From RGIG9115 sp045644665 (GTDB lineage Bacteria > Bacillota > Clostridia > UBA1381): 33,827 nucleotides of DNA. The position numbers were made by a program, and so were the translations under genes. The notes below the pieces were generated by a model. The model did no database searches. It was not told the DNA's origin and worked only from the letters and a program-made list of their open reading frames with translations. Within the stretch, counting starts at the first letter, position 1. Every line of letters begins with the position of its first letter. Location of the stretch: contig JAZRHH010000002.1 of the NCBI GenBank assembly GCA_045644665.1, positions 1-33,827 on the forward strand, in the 5' to 3' direction. This document shows positions 1 through 7,878 of the stretch, one piece after another.

Positions 1-2
1 GC

Positions 3-194
3 GAAGAAGGCTATGATGCAGCTGTTGCAAGTGACGCTGCAGACGCTATGTATACAACCTCAGAGCCAAGCACAGACCTTAACCTTGAGGCACTTAAGTA
101 CGAACTTGAAATTGCAGAGCGCAGAGCAAATGAAGAACGCCTTGAAAAAGAGCGTCTTGAAAGAGAAGTATTGGAAGCACAGATACAGGAATAA
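3..194 (+). CDS. 3' end of an unidentified gene with an acidic coiled-coil tail
   Basis: The frame is open from the left edge and ends at TAA 192-194, two bases before the priA start, so about 63 C-terminal residues are visible. They begin with an Ala/Asp/Ser/Thr-rich stretch and end in a highly charged Glu/Arg/Lys/Leu segment that looks like an alpha-helical coiled coil. No catalytic motif is visible. In related Firmicutes the genes before priA are usually gmk, rpoZ and coaBC, so an RpoZ (omega subunit) with a long charged tail is possible. That is inference from gene order only. The tight spacing suggests co-transcription and translational coupling with priA. A different frame also contains an open stretch across this region, but its Gln/Leu-rich sequence overlaps the priA start and looks spurious. 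Confidence 0.55.
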   Translation, partial: EEGYDAAVASDAADAMYTTSEPSTDLNLEALKYELEIAERRANEERLEKERLEREVLEAQIQE

Positions 195-196
195 TT

Positions 197-2608
197 ATGT
201 TTGCCCGTGTAATTTTAAGTCATACATCCCATGCCCTTGACAAAGTGCTGGAATATAAAATTCCGGAAGGTATGAATGTACAAACTGGAGATGCTGTGAC
301 AGTACCCTTTGGAGTTAAAAACAAACCCACTCAAGGCTTTGTTGTGTCGGTTACAAACAGCTCTGAATTTGATGAAAGAAAAATCAAAAGCATAAAATCT
401 ATCTCGCCTATGGGGCGTGCATTTGATGAAAATATGCTTGATGTAATTTCTTTTATGCGCAGGAGATATCTTTGTACATTCTCCGAAGCGGTAAATACTG
501 TAGTACCGGCGGGTACAGGCGTAAAGTCAAAGGAATGGATATATATAAAAAATTATAAAGAGCAATCCGGCAGAGCAAAGGAAGTCCTTGACAAACTGTC
601 GGAAATTGGTGTGGCTGAATATCAAAAGCTGATAAATTTCTTTACTTGGGATAGTGCACCTGTTATCAGACGCCTTGTTTTAGAGGATGTTTTGGCACGT
701 GAGTATAGTGAAAAAGCTCCCGTTGGTAAAAAAACTGAGGGCGCACTAAGACTCATCGTTTCCTCGGATGAAGCAATAGAGCGAGCAGAAAAGATAAAAA
801 AAAGAGCGCCAAAACGAGCAAGAGCTCTTGAAATAATAGCAAATGCAAAGCTTCTTTCAAACTCTGACCTTAAAAAGTTTGCAGACTGTGATGCATCTGT
901 TTTAAAAGCGCTTGTGGATATGGGCTTTTGTGAAAAGACAACTGTAGAAATAGAGCGCAACCCCAACACCAACTATGTGAAAGCTGATAAAGAAAACACT
1001 CTCACATATGAGCAAAAAGCTGTTATGTCCCAAATACTTCCTTGTATAGAAGAAAAACGCAGCAGAACATTTTTGCTCCACGGTGTTACAGGAAGCGGTA
1101 AGACAGAAGTTTTTATGCACTCTATTAAAAAGGTCATTGATATGGGCAGGAGTGCCATTGTGCTCGTGCCGGAAATATCTCTTACGCCGCAAACGGTTAA
1201 TCGTTTCAGGGCAAGGTTTGGAGAAAGAGTAGCTGTAATTCATAGTGCGCTTTCGCCGGGAGAAAAGTTTGACCAATGGCGCAAAATTCGTGACGGCGGT
1301 GCTGATATTGTAATCGGTGCCCGTTCGGCTGTTTTTGCACCGCTAAAAAATATAGGTATTATAATCCTGGACGAGGAGCACAGTGACACATACAAGTCAG
1401 AAACCTCTCCGCGCTACGTAACAAGTGAAATTGCAAACCTTCGTGCACAGCAAACAGGAGCTGTGGTTGTACTTGCAAGCGCAACCCCATCTTTCGAAAA
1501 CTTTTACAAAGCGGAAAAGGGAGAACTAAAGCTTCTTACCATGAATAAAAGATATAACCTTAACTCCATGCCGGAAATTTCTGTTGTGGATATGAGAGAG
1601 GAGCTAAAAAGCGGAAACAAATCAATGTTTTCCAGAACTCTCCAAAGTGAAATAGAGGAGAACTTATCAAAGGGTGAGCAAACAATCCTTTTCCTTAACA
1701 GACGAGGTTTTTCTACCTTTGTATCTTGCCGTGAGTGTGGGTATGTGGTTCACTGTCCAAACTGTAATATATCAATGACGTATCATAGATTTGACGATAC
1801 GCTGCAGTGCCACTACTGCGGACATACAGTAAATAATTATAACGTGTGTCCCTCCTGCGGAAGTGATTATATAAGATACTTTGGCGGCGGCACAGAAAAG
1901 GTTGAGGCAGAGGTTAAAAGACTATTTCCTGATGCAACAACTATTCGTATGGATATCGATACAACAGGCAAGAAACAGTCACACAGAAAAATATTAGATA
2001 AATTTGAAAAAGAAAAAATAGATATTTTAATCGGTACCCAAATGGTAACAAAGGGACTTGATTTTGAAAACGTTACATTAGTTGGTGTTGTTTCGGCAGA
2101 TACAATGCTAAATGCAGACGATTTCAGAAGCGGAGAGAGAACATTTTCTATACTAGAACAGGTAACAGGAAGAGCCGGCAGGGGAGAAAAACGAGGCAGA
2201 GCAGTAGTACAGACATACTCACCTGACCATGAAGCCATTATTATGGCTGCAAATCATAACTATAACAAGTATTATGAGGATGAAATAAGACTTAGAGAAA
2301 TCCTTTATTATCCGCCATTTTCAAACATGACCCTTATAGGTTTTTCGGGTTATGTAAGAAAAGATGTGGAGGATTGTTCGAAGCTCTTTCGAGAGAAGCT
2401 TGGCACGGGAGATTTTACAGTGCTCGGTCCGCTTCCGGCGGCAGTATCCAAAATAAAAAACAAGCACAGATTTCAGATTATTATTAAAAGCAGGCCTGAG
2501 GATGACATTACGGAGCTTTTGGTAAATGCAAAAAAGGCTTGTACAGATAATCTTAACTTTACAGATGTATCTGTAATAATTGATAAAAATCCTATACATA
2601 TAAGGTAA
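197..2608 (+). CDS. priA: Primosomal protein N' (replication restart helicase PriA)
   Basis: PriA is a superfamily 2 DNA helicase that recognises stalled forks and loads the replicative helicase. The 803-residue length fits the family. An N-terminal DNA-binding region (about 1-105) precedes the helicase lobes. The Walker A motif GVTGSGKT is at residues 296-303 and the Walker B DEEH box at 392-395. Eight zinc-binding cysteines follow at C511, C514, C520, C523, C538, C541, C551 and C554, inserted between the helicase motifs as is typical of PriA. The late motif with GTQMVTKGLDF and the QVTGRAGRG segment are also present. The ATG at 197 lies two bases after the preceding stop. The gene is directly followed by def, a conserved order in Firmicutes. 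Identification is secure. Confidence 0.98.
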   Translation: MFARVILSHTSHALDKVLEYKIPEGMNVQTGDAVTVPFGVKNKPTQGFVVSVTNSSEFDERKIKSIKSISPMGRAFDENMLDVISFMRRRYLCTFSEAVNTVVPAGTGVKSKEWIYIKNYKEQSGRAKEVLDKLSEIGVAEYQKLINFFTWDSAPVIRRLVLEDVLAREYSEKAPVGKKTEGALRLIVSSDEAIERAEKIKKRAPKRARALEIIANAKLLSNSDLKKFADCDASVLKALVDMGFCEKTTVEIERNPNTNYVKADKENTLTYEQKAVMSQILPCIEEKRSRTFLLHGVTGSGKTEVFMHSIKKVIDMGRSAIVLVPEISLTPQTVNRFRARFGERVAVIHSALSPGEKFDQWRKIRDGGADIVIGARSAVFAPLKNIGIIILDEEHSDTYKSETSPRYVTSEIANLRAQQTGAVVVLASATPSFENFYKAEKGELKLLTMNKRYNLNSMPEISVVDMREELKSGNKSMFSRTLQSEIEENLSKGEQTILFLNRRGFSTFVSCRECGYVVHCPNCNISMTYHRFDDTLQCHYCGHTVNNYNVCPSCGSDYIRYFGGGTEKVEAEVKRLFPDATTIRMDIDTTGKKQSHRKILDKFEKEKIDILIGTQMVTKGLDFENVTLVGVVSADTMLNADDFRSGERTFSILEQVTGRAGRGEKRGRAVVQTYSPDHEAIIMAANHNYNKYYEDEIRLREILYYPPFSNMTLIGFSGYVRKDVEDCSKLFREKLGTGDFTVLGPLPAAVSKIKNKHRFQIIIKSRPEDDITELLVNAKKACTDNLNFTDVSVIIDKNPIHIR

Positions 2609-2624
2609 TGTGAAGGGAGAAAAC

Positions 2625-3107
2625 ATGGCAATAAGAGAAATAAGAAAAAAAGGCGACCCCATTCTTTCCAAGATGTGTAAGCCTGTAGTAAAATTTGACG
2701 AAAAACTGCATATGCTGCTTGATGATATGCTTGAAACTTTAAGACTTCATGAAGGCGTTGGCCTTGCAGGACCTCAGGTTGGTATTTTAAAAAGAATATT
2801 CATTATAGATTATGATGATTTTTATCTTGAAGCAATCAACCCTGAAATCGTAAGTACATCAGGGGAGGAAACTGCAAGAGAGGGTTGCCTTAGCGTTCCT
2901 AACGAATGGTATGACCTTGCACGACCTGAAAAGGTAACTTTAAAGGCGTTTGACAGAAATGGCAAGGAGTTTGAGGTTACGGGAGAAGGGATTATTGCCC
3001 GTGCCTTTTGTCACGAAAATGACCACCTTAACGGAGTGCTTTTTGTAGATAAACTAACAGAGGAAGAAAAGCGCAGACAAATAGAGGAGCAGGAATACGA
3101 GGAATAA
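2625..3107 (+). CDS. def: Peptide deformylase
   Basis: This metalloenzyme removes the formyl group from the N-terminal methionine of nascent proteins. All three family motifs are present: GVGLAGPQ (residues 44-51), EGCLS (86-90, metal ligand C88) and HENDH (130-134, metal ligands H130 and H134, catalytic E131). The length of 160 residues is normal. A GTG at 2610 is in frame, but AAGGGAG at 2613-2619 is well spaced from the ATG at 2625, so the ATG is chosen. The third motif has Asn where Ile is common (HEIDH), between catalytic residues and probably tolerated. The gene sits between priA and fmt, pairing deformylase with the enzyme that makes its substrate. Confidence 0.97.
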   Translation: MAIREIRKKGDPILSKMCKPVVKFDEKLHMLLDDMLETLRLHEGVGLAGPQVGILKRIFIIDYDDFYLEAINPEIVSTSGEETAREGCLSVPNEWYDLARPEKVTLKAFDRNGKEFEVTGEGIIARAFCHENDHLNGVLFVDKLTEEEKRRQIEEQEYEE

Positions 3108-3112
3108 AATAT

Positions 3113-4051
3113 ATGAGAATATTATTTATGGGTACACCGGACTTTGCCGAAGAAAGCCTTAGAGCACTCATAAAGGACGGCAGAAATGTTGTAGGTGTTG
3201 TTACAAATCCTGACAAGCCAAAGGGCAGAGGCCATAAGATGATGAAGCCTCCTGTAAAAATTCTGGCAGAAGAAGCCGGAATACCTGTATGGCAGCCCGT
3301 AACACTAAAGGACGGAGCCTTTCAGGAAGTGCTGGATGACCTGAAGCCTGATGTTATTGCAGTTGTTGCATACGGGAAAATACTTCCGCCTTACATTATT
3401 AATTATCCCAAATACGGATGCGTAAATGTGCATGGTTCACTTCTTCCAAAATACAGAGGTGCCGCACCAATCCAGAGAAGTGTAATAGACGGGGAAAAAT
3501 ATGCAGGCATCACAACAATGCTTATGGACGAAGGTCTTGATACGGGGGATATGCTTTTAACAGAAAAGGTTGAAATCGAAAAAGATGAAACCTCCGAGAA
3601 GCTTTTTGAAAGACTTTCTGTTATAGGCGGAGAGCTTTTGCTTAAAACTCTTGACGGACTTTTCGAAAATTCAATTACACCTGTGCCCCAGGACAATACA
3701 AAGGCAACATACGCTGCAATGATTAAAAAAGAAGAGGCGCTTATTGATTGGTCAAAGGATTCAACCACAATTTGTAATCTTGTCCGCGGTATGAATTCCT
3801 GGCCCATGGCGTATACTTACTACAAGGGCGAACCGGTTAAAATCATATCCTCATCTGAATGCATGGAGGATACAAAAAAGCCTTTTGGAACAATCCTTGG
3901 ACTTGAAAAAAATAAAGGTCTTAAGGTTGCCTGCCAAGGCGGCAGTGTTTATATAAAGGAAGTACAGTTTGCAGGCAGCCGCAGAATGAATATAGAGGAC
4001 TATATGCGAGGACATGAAATTACAACAGGAGAGGTTTTGTCTTCAAATTAG
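3113..4051 (+). CDS. fmt: Methionyl-tRNA formyltransferase
   Basis: Fmt transfers a formyl group from 10-formyl-THF to Met-tRNA(fMet) for initiation. The 312-residue protein has the N-terminal formyltransferase domain, with the family segment HGSLLPKYRGAAPI at 107-120. The catalytic triad equivalents are N105, H107 and D143, with the same spacing as in E. coli Fmt. A C-terminal OB-like domain, about 205-312, follows. The ATG at 3113 comes five bases after the def stop, with GAGGA about nine bases upstream. It lies in the priA-def-fmt cluster. The folate dependence is worth noting because folate uptake (folT) is encoded further along the window. Confidence 0.97.
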   Translation: MRILFMGTPDFAEESLRALIKDGRNVVGVVTNPDKPKGRGHKMMKPPVKILAEEAGIPVWQPVTLKDGAFQEVLDDLKPDVIAVVAYGKILPPYIINYPKYGCVNVHGSLLPKYRGAAPIQRSVIDGEKYAGITTMLMDEGLDTGDMLLTEKVEIEKDETSEKLFERLSVIGGELLLKTLDGLFENSITPVPQDNTKATYAAMIKKEEALIDWSKDSTTICNLVRGMNSWPMAYTYYKGEPVKIISSSECMEDTKKPFGTILGLEKNKGLKVACQGGSVYIKEVQFAGSRRMNIEDYMRGHEITTGEVLSSN

Positions 4052-4080
4052 AAATCTTGGAGTGAAAGGAATTTTCCCTT

Positions 4081-4767
4081 ATGTTTTATTATTATGATTC
4101 AACATATATTTTGGTATTTATAGCTTTTGCACTTACGCTCTTTGCATCTTTTGGTGTAAAATCAACCTTTGCTAAATACGACAAAATACGAAACACTAGA
4201 GGTATAACAGGTGCAGATGCAGCAAGGAGAATTTTATCCTCAAACGGCATCGGGAATGTGACCGTAGAGCACACTCCTGGATCGCTTACAGACCACTTTG
4301 ACCCAAGAACAAATGTTGTAAGGCTGTCTGATGCAACGTACAATTCCAACTCTGTTGCGGCAATCGGCGTTGCAGCACATGAGTGCGGACACGCAATTCA
4401 GCACAGCGTTGGCTATGCACCAATAAAGGTCAGAAATGCAATTGTTCCTGTTGTAAATATTGGGAATAACCTTTCTATGCCATTATTCTTTATAGGTCTT
4501 GTTTTGGGAGCTTATAATCTTGCTTATATAGGTGCTTTGCTTTTTGGGGTTGTGCTTGTTTTTCAGCTTGTGACACTTCCTGTAGAATTAAATGCAAGCA
4601 GACGTGCTCTTAAAATTCTTGATGAATTTGATATTCTTGGAAATAGTGAACTAAAGGGTGCAAAAAAAGTTTTAACCGCTGCCGCAATGACATATGTTGC
4701 CGCAGTTGCTGCAACAGCCTTGCAGCTTCTTAGACTTTTGACCATTTTAAACAGGAGACGAGATTAA
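4081..4767 (+). CDS. Membrane zinc metallopeptidase, YugP-like
   Basis: The 228-residue protein has an N-terminal membrane helix (about 8-26), a zinc peptidase motif HECGH at 100-104, and two or three further hydrophobic segments between about 120 and 225. This matches the neutral zinc metallopeptidase family that includes Bacillus YugP, whose members are membrane proteins of unknown substrate. In Clostridia it is commonly found between fmt and rsmB, as here. The ATG at 4081 follows AAAGGA with a ten-base spacer. The third zinc ligand is not obvious by eye. The protein probably acts at the membrane in protein quality control, but no substrate can be inferred. Confidence 0.9.
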   Translation: MFYYYDSTYILVFIAFALTLFASFGVKSTFAKYDKIRNTRGITGADAARRILSSNGIGNVTVEHTPGSLTDHFDPRTNVVRLSDATYNSNSVAAIGVAAHECGHAIQHSVGYAPIKVRNAIVPVVNIGNNLSMPLFFIGLVLGAYNLAYIGALLFGVVLVFQLVTLPVELNASRRALKILDEFDILGNSELKGAKKVLTAAAMTYVAAVAATALQLLRLLTILNRRRD

Positions 4768-4771
4768 ATTT

Positions 4772-6079
4772 ATGAGTAATCCAAGAGAGGTAGCACTTAA
4801 AATCTTATTTAAGATAGATTATGAGGGCGCTTATTCAAATCTTGCCTTAAAGGACGGATTGGGAGACCTTGGCGGTCAGGACAGAGCTTTTGCAACAAGG
4901 CTTGTTTATGGATGTATTTCCATGAAAATTACACTTGACTATATAATAGGTCTTTATTCCAGTGTGAAATTAAAAAAGCTTTCAAAAAGTGTGATAGAAA
5001 TTTTAAGGCTTGGAATATACCAGATAATGTATATGGATAAGGTTCCGCCAAGCGCCGCAGTAAACGAAAGCGTAAAGCTTATAAAAAAATATGAAAACAG
5101 GTCAAGGGGCTTTGTAAACGCAATTCTTAGAAAGGTTGCGGACAACAAGGAAAATATTAAGTTTCCCGCAGATGAAAAAGAAAATCTCATGGTTAAATAT
5201 TCTTTTCCTATGTCTCTTTGCGAGAAAATAACAAAAGAATATGGACTTGAAGACGGAAAAAAGCTTATAGAAGCTCTTTCAAAGGAGCCGGAAACCTTTA
5301 TCCGCGTCAATAGTCTTAAAATAACAAGAGATGAGCTTATAGAAAAGCTTACACAAAAAGGCATAAACATTCATATTGTAGAGGGCACAGAAGATGCAGC
5401 AATAATTTCCGGCGCAGATATAGGGTCTCTTGATGAATTTAAAAAGGGATATTTTACAGTTCAGGATATTGCGGCACAACTTGCCTGCAAAGTTCTTGCA
5501 CCAAAGAAAAACGAAAAAGTAATTGATATGTGTGCAGCTCCCGGTGGAAAAACTACATATCTTGCAGAGCTTATGGAAAATACGGGGAGCATTTCTGCCT
5601 TTGATATACATCCCCACAAGGTAAACCTTATAGAAAAGGTTGCAGAGCGTCTTGGAATTGATATAATAAATGCATGCTGCGCCGATATGTCTGTTTTCAA
5701 GAAAACAATGGTAGAAACTGCGGACAAAATACTTGTAGATGTTCCGTGCTCCGGCGTTGGAATTATAAGACGTAAGCCTGACATTAAGTGGAATATGGAA
5801 GAAGATGGCACTCTTTGTGACATTCAGAAAAAGCTTCTTAAAAACGCTATAGCTTATCTTAAACCTGGCGGAGAGCTTGTATACAGTACTTGTACTGTAT
5901 TCAGCGCGGAAAACGAAGATATAATCAAGGCAGCGCTTAAGGAAAATGATAATATAGAAGCCGTTGATATAAGTGATTACTTTGAAAAGAAGACCGCAAA
6001 AGACGGCTATGTAACTTTACTTCCGCATCTTGACGGAACAGACGGGTTTTTTATTTGTAAATTAAGGAAAAAGAAATGA
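4772..6079 (+). CDS. rsmB: 16S rRNA (cytosine-967-C5)-methyltransferase
   Basis: RsmB methylates C967 of 16S rRNA using SAM. The 435-residue protein has a NusB-like RNA-binding domain (about 1-130) and a C-terminal Rossmann methyltransferase domain. The SAM-binding segment DMCAAPGGKT starts at residue 252. Motif IV, PCSGVG, carries C326, and motif VI, STC, carries C374. These are the two cysteines expected in the RsmB/Nop2 family, and together with the NusB domain they distinguish it from RsmF. The start at 4772 is four bases after the preceding stop, and the stop overlaps the rlmN start, giving a coupled rRNA-methylation pair. Confidence 0.96.
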   Translation: MSNPREVALKILFKIDYEGAYSNLALKDGLGDLGGQDRAFATRLVYGCISMKITLDYIIGLYSSVKLKKLSKSVIEILRLGIYQIMYMDKVPPSAAVNESVKLIKKYENRSRGFVNAILRKVADNKENIKFPADEKENLMVKYSFPMSLCEKITKEYGLEDGKKLIEALSKEPETFIRVNSLKITRDELIEKLTQKGINIHIVEGTEDAAIISGADIGSLDEFKKGYFTVQDIAAQLACKVLAPKKNEKVIDMCAAPGGKTTYLAELMENTGSISAFDIHPHKVNLIEKVAERLGIDIINACCADMSVFKKTMVETADKILVDVPCSGVGIIRRKPDIKWNMEEDGTLCDIQKKLLKNAIAYLKPGGELVYSTCTVFSAENEDIIKAALKENDNIEAVDISDYFEKKTAKDGYVTLLPHLDGTDGFFICKLRKKK

Positions 6080-7107
6080 TAAACTTAAAGGATTTAACAT
6101 ATGATGAGCTTACAGATTTTGTAAAGGCTCAGGGGGAGAGCGCATTTCGTGGCGGACAAATATTTTCCTGGCTTCACAAGGGAGTCCGGGAAATTGATGA
6201 AATGACCAACCTAAGCAAGACCTTTCGTGAAAAGCTTAAGGAAACTGCGTTTATATCCTCTCCTCAAATAGTAGTTAAGAAAAAGTCTAAAATTGACGGT
6301 ACAATAAAATATCTTTTTAAGCTTAGTGACGGAAACTGTATAGAAACAGTTGTAATGAAATACAATCATGGACTTAGTATTTGTATTTCCACCCAGGTGG
6401 GATGCCTCATGGGTTGCAAATTCTGCGCTTCCACAATTGACGGCAAGGTAAGAAACCTTACAGCTGGAGAAATTTCCGACCAGGTAATATTTGCTGAGAA
6501 AGATATAGGTGAGCGCATTTCAAACATTGTGCTTATGGGTATCGGAGAGCCCTTTGATAACTTTGAAAATGTAATTACCTTTTTAAAGAACATAACACAC
6601 CCGGCAGGACTTAACATTGGCTGGAGACATATAAGTCTTTCTACCTGTGGCATAGTTCCCGGAATAAAAAAACTGGCGGACATGGAAACACAAATTAACC
6701 TTTGTATTTCCCTCCATGCGTCAGATGATGAAACACGAAATAACATCATGCCTGTTAACCATAAGTATCCAATTTCGGAGCTTATAGATGCAGCAAGATA
6801 TTATATAAATAAAACAAAAAGGCGAATAACCTTTGAATATGCTCTTATTGAGGGAGTAAACGACAGCGAGGCTCATGCAAAGAGCCTGGCAAAGCTTCTT
6901 AGCAGGATGCTGTGCCATGTAAACCTTATACCTGTAAATCATGTAGAGGAAAGAGGGTACAAAAAAAGCCGCTTCGTAGCTGAATTTTGCGAAAGGCTGG
7001 GAAGTCTTGGCATAAATGCAACTGTAAGACGTGAACTTGGAAGTGACATAAGTGCTTCCTGCGGACAGCTGAGACGAAAGTATAATAAGGAACATGAAAA
7101 TAATTAA
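6076..7107 (+). CDS. rlmN: Dual-specificity 23S rRNA A2503 / tRNA A37 C2-methyltransferase
   Basis: RlmN is a radical SAM enzyme that methylates C2 of A2503 in 23S rRNA and A37 in some tRNAs. The 4Fe-4S cluster motif CxxxCxxC is at C110, C114 and C117. C103 and C329 occupy the positions of the two conserved mechanistic cysteines (equivalent to C118 and C355 in E. coli), the latter in the segment SCGQL. The length of 343 residues is normal. It does not look like the resistance relative Cfr, given the housekeeping context, but sequence comparison would be needed to be absolute. The ATG overlaps the rsmB stop as ATGA, indicating translational coupling. Confidence 0.96.
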   Translation: MINLKDLTYDELTDFVKAQGESAFRGGQIFSWLHKGVREIDEMTNLSKTFREKLKETAFISSPQIVVKKKSKIDGTIKYLFKLSDGNCIETVVMKYNHGLSICISTQVGCLMGCKFCASTIDGKVRNLTAGEISDQVIFAEKDIGERISNIVLMGIGEPFDNFENVITFLKNITHPAGLNIGWRHISLSTCGIVPGIKKLADMETQINLCISLHASDDETRNNIMPVNHKYPISELIDAARYYINKTKRRITFEYALIEGVNDSEAHAKSLAKLLSRMLCHVNLIPVNHVEERGYKKSRFVAEFCERLGSLGINATVRRELGSDISASCGQLRRKYNKEHENN

Positions 7108-7115
7108 AGGAGGTG
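7106..7115 (+). promoter_or_regulatory. Strong ribosome binding site that fixes a TTG start for stp
   Basis: AAAGGAGGTG at 7106-7115 is a near-perfect complement to the 16S rRNA 3' end. It lies seven bases upstream of the TTG at 7123. No in-frame ATG is placed as well, so TTG is taken as the start of the phosphatase gene. The site overlaps the rlmN stop codon. Confidence 0.85.
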
Positions 7116-7122
7116 TTGCGCA

Positions 7123-7839
7123 TTGAACTTTGGATTTGTGACGGACATTGGCAAACTTCGAAGACAAAACGAGGATGCCGTGTACGTCAATGAAAAAGAG
7201 CCTTATTTTTTGGTGGTGGCAGACGGTATGGGCGGACATAATGCAGGCGAAGTTGCGAGCAGTATATCCACAGAAACCATAAGGGATGTGCTATCTAAAA
7301 AAACAGGCAGACGTAAAATAGACTATGAAAATAAAATGCGTGAAGCATTTGCTCTCGCAAATAAAAAAATATATGACTACGCTGACGAAAACTCAAAACT
7401 TATGGGTATGGGAACCACAACGGTTACAGCACTCATATCCGCCGGAAAGCTTATTGTCGGCAACGTAGGAGACAGCCGTGCTTATATAATTAAGGATGAT
7501 GATATAAGGCAAATTTCCATCGACCATTCTTATGTGTGGCAGCTTGTTCTGCGGGGTGAGATAACCGAGCAACAAGCAAAACGTCACCCGAAACGAAATT
7601 TCATAACACGTGCTATGGGTACGGGAAAGAATATACAAGTAGACACCTTCTCGGAAAAATGGGAAGGCGGAGTGGTGCTCATTTGTAGTGATGGGCTATC
7701 AAACCTTGTAGAAAGCTATGAAATGAAGAAAATTGTAAGTGAAGCAACAGATTTGCAAAAGGCAGCTGAAAAATTGGCGAGCCTGGCAAACGAGCGTGGT
7801 GGCAGCGATAACATAACAGTTGCCCTGATGGGTGAATGA
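7123..7839 (+). CDS. prpC: PP2C-type Ser/Thr protein phosphatase (Stp/PrpC)
   Basis: This cytoplasmic Mn/Mg-dependent phosphatase reverses phosphorylation by the PrkC kinase encoded next. The 238 residues carry the PPM family motifs in order: RQNEDA (D18), the metal-binding DGMGGH (D34), GMGTTT, GDSRAY, DHSYV, CSDG (D190) and GGSDN (D229). The start is the TTG at 7123, set by the strong ribosome binding site seven bases upstream. There are only 39 bases between its stop and prkC, so the two are probably co-transcribed, as in most Firmicutes. Known substrates in relatives include the kinase itself and cell-wall or translation factors; nothing here shows the targets. Confidence 0.96.
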   Translation: MNFGFVTDIGKLRRQNEDAVYVNEKEPYFLVVADGMGGHNAGEVASSISTETIRDVLSKKTGRRKIDYENKMREAFALANKKIYDYADENSKLMGMGTTTVTALISAGKLIVGNVGDSRAYIIKDDDIRQISIDHSYVWQLVLRGEITEQQAKRHPKRNFITRAMGTGKNIQVDTFSEKWEGGVVLICSDGLSNLVESYEMKKIVSEATDLQKAAEKLASLANERGGSDNITVALMGE

Positions 7840-7878
7840 TTTTAGGATTGAATATAAACACAAGAAAGGAATTTTAAA

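Noticed and set aside
13..240. 75-codon frame starting at 13
   Set aside because: It overlaps the priA start out of frame, while another frame gives a coherent charged C-terminus that stops two bases before priA.
2610..2624. GTG start for peptide deformylase
   Set aside because: The ribosome binding site AAGGGAG overlaps it; the ATG at 2625 is correctly spaced.
6721..7239. 172-codon - strand open frame across the rlmN-stp junction
   Set aside because: It overlaps two well-supported genes and lacks any initiation signal or recognisable domain.
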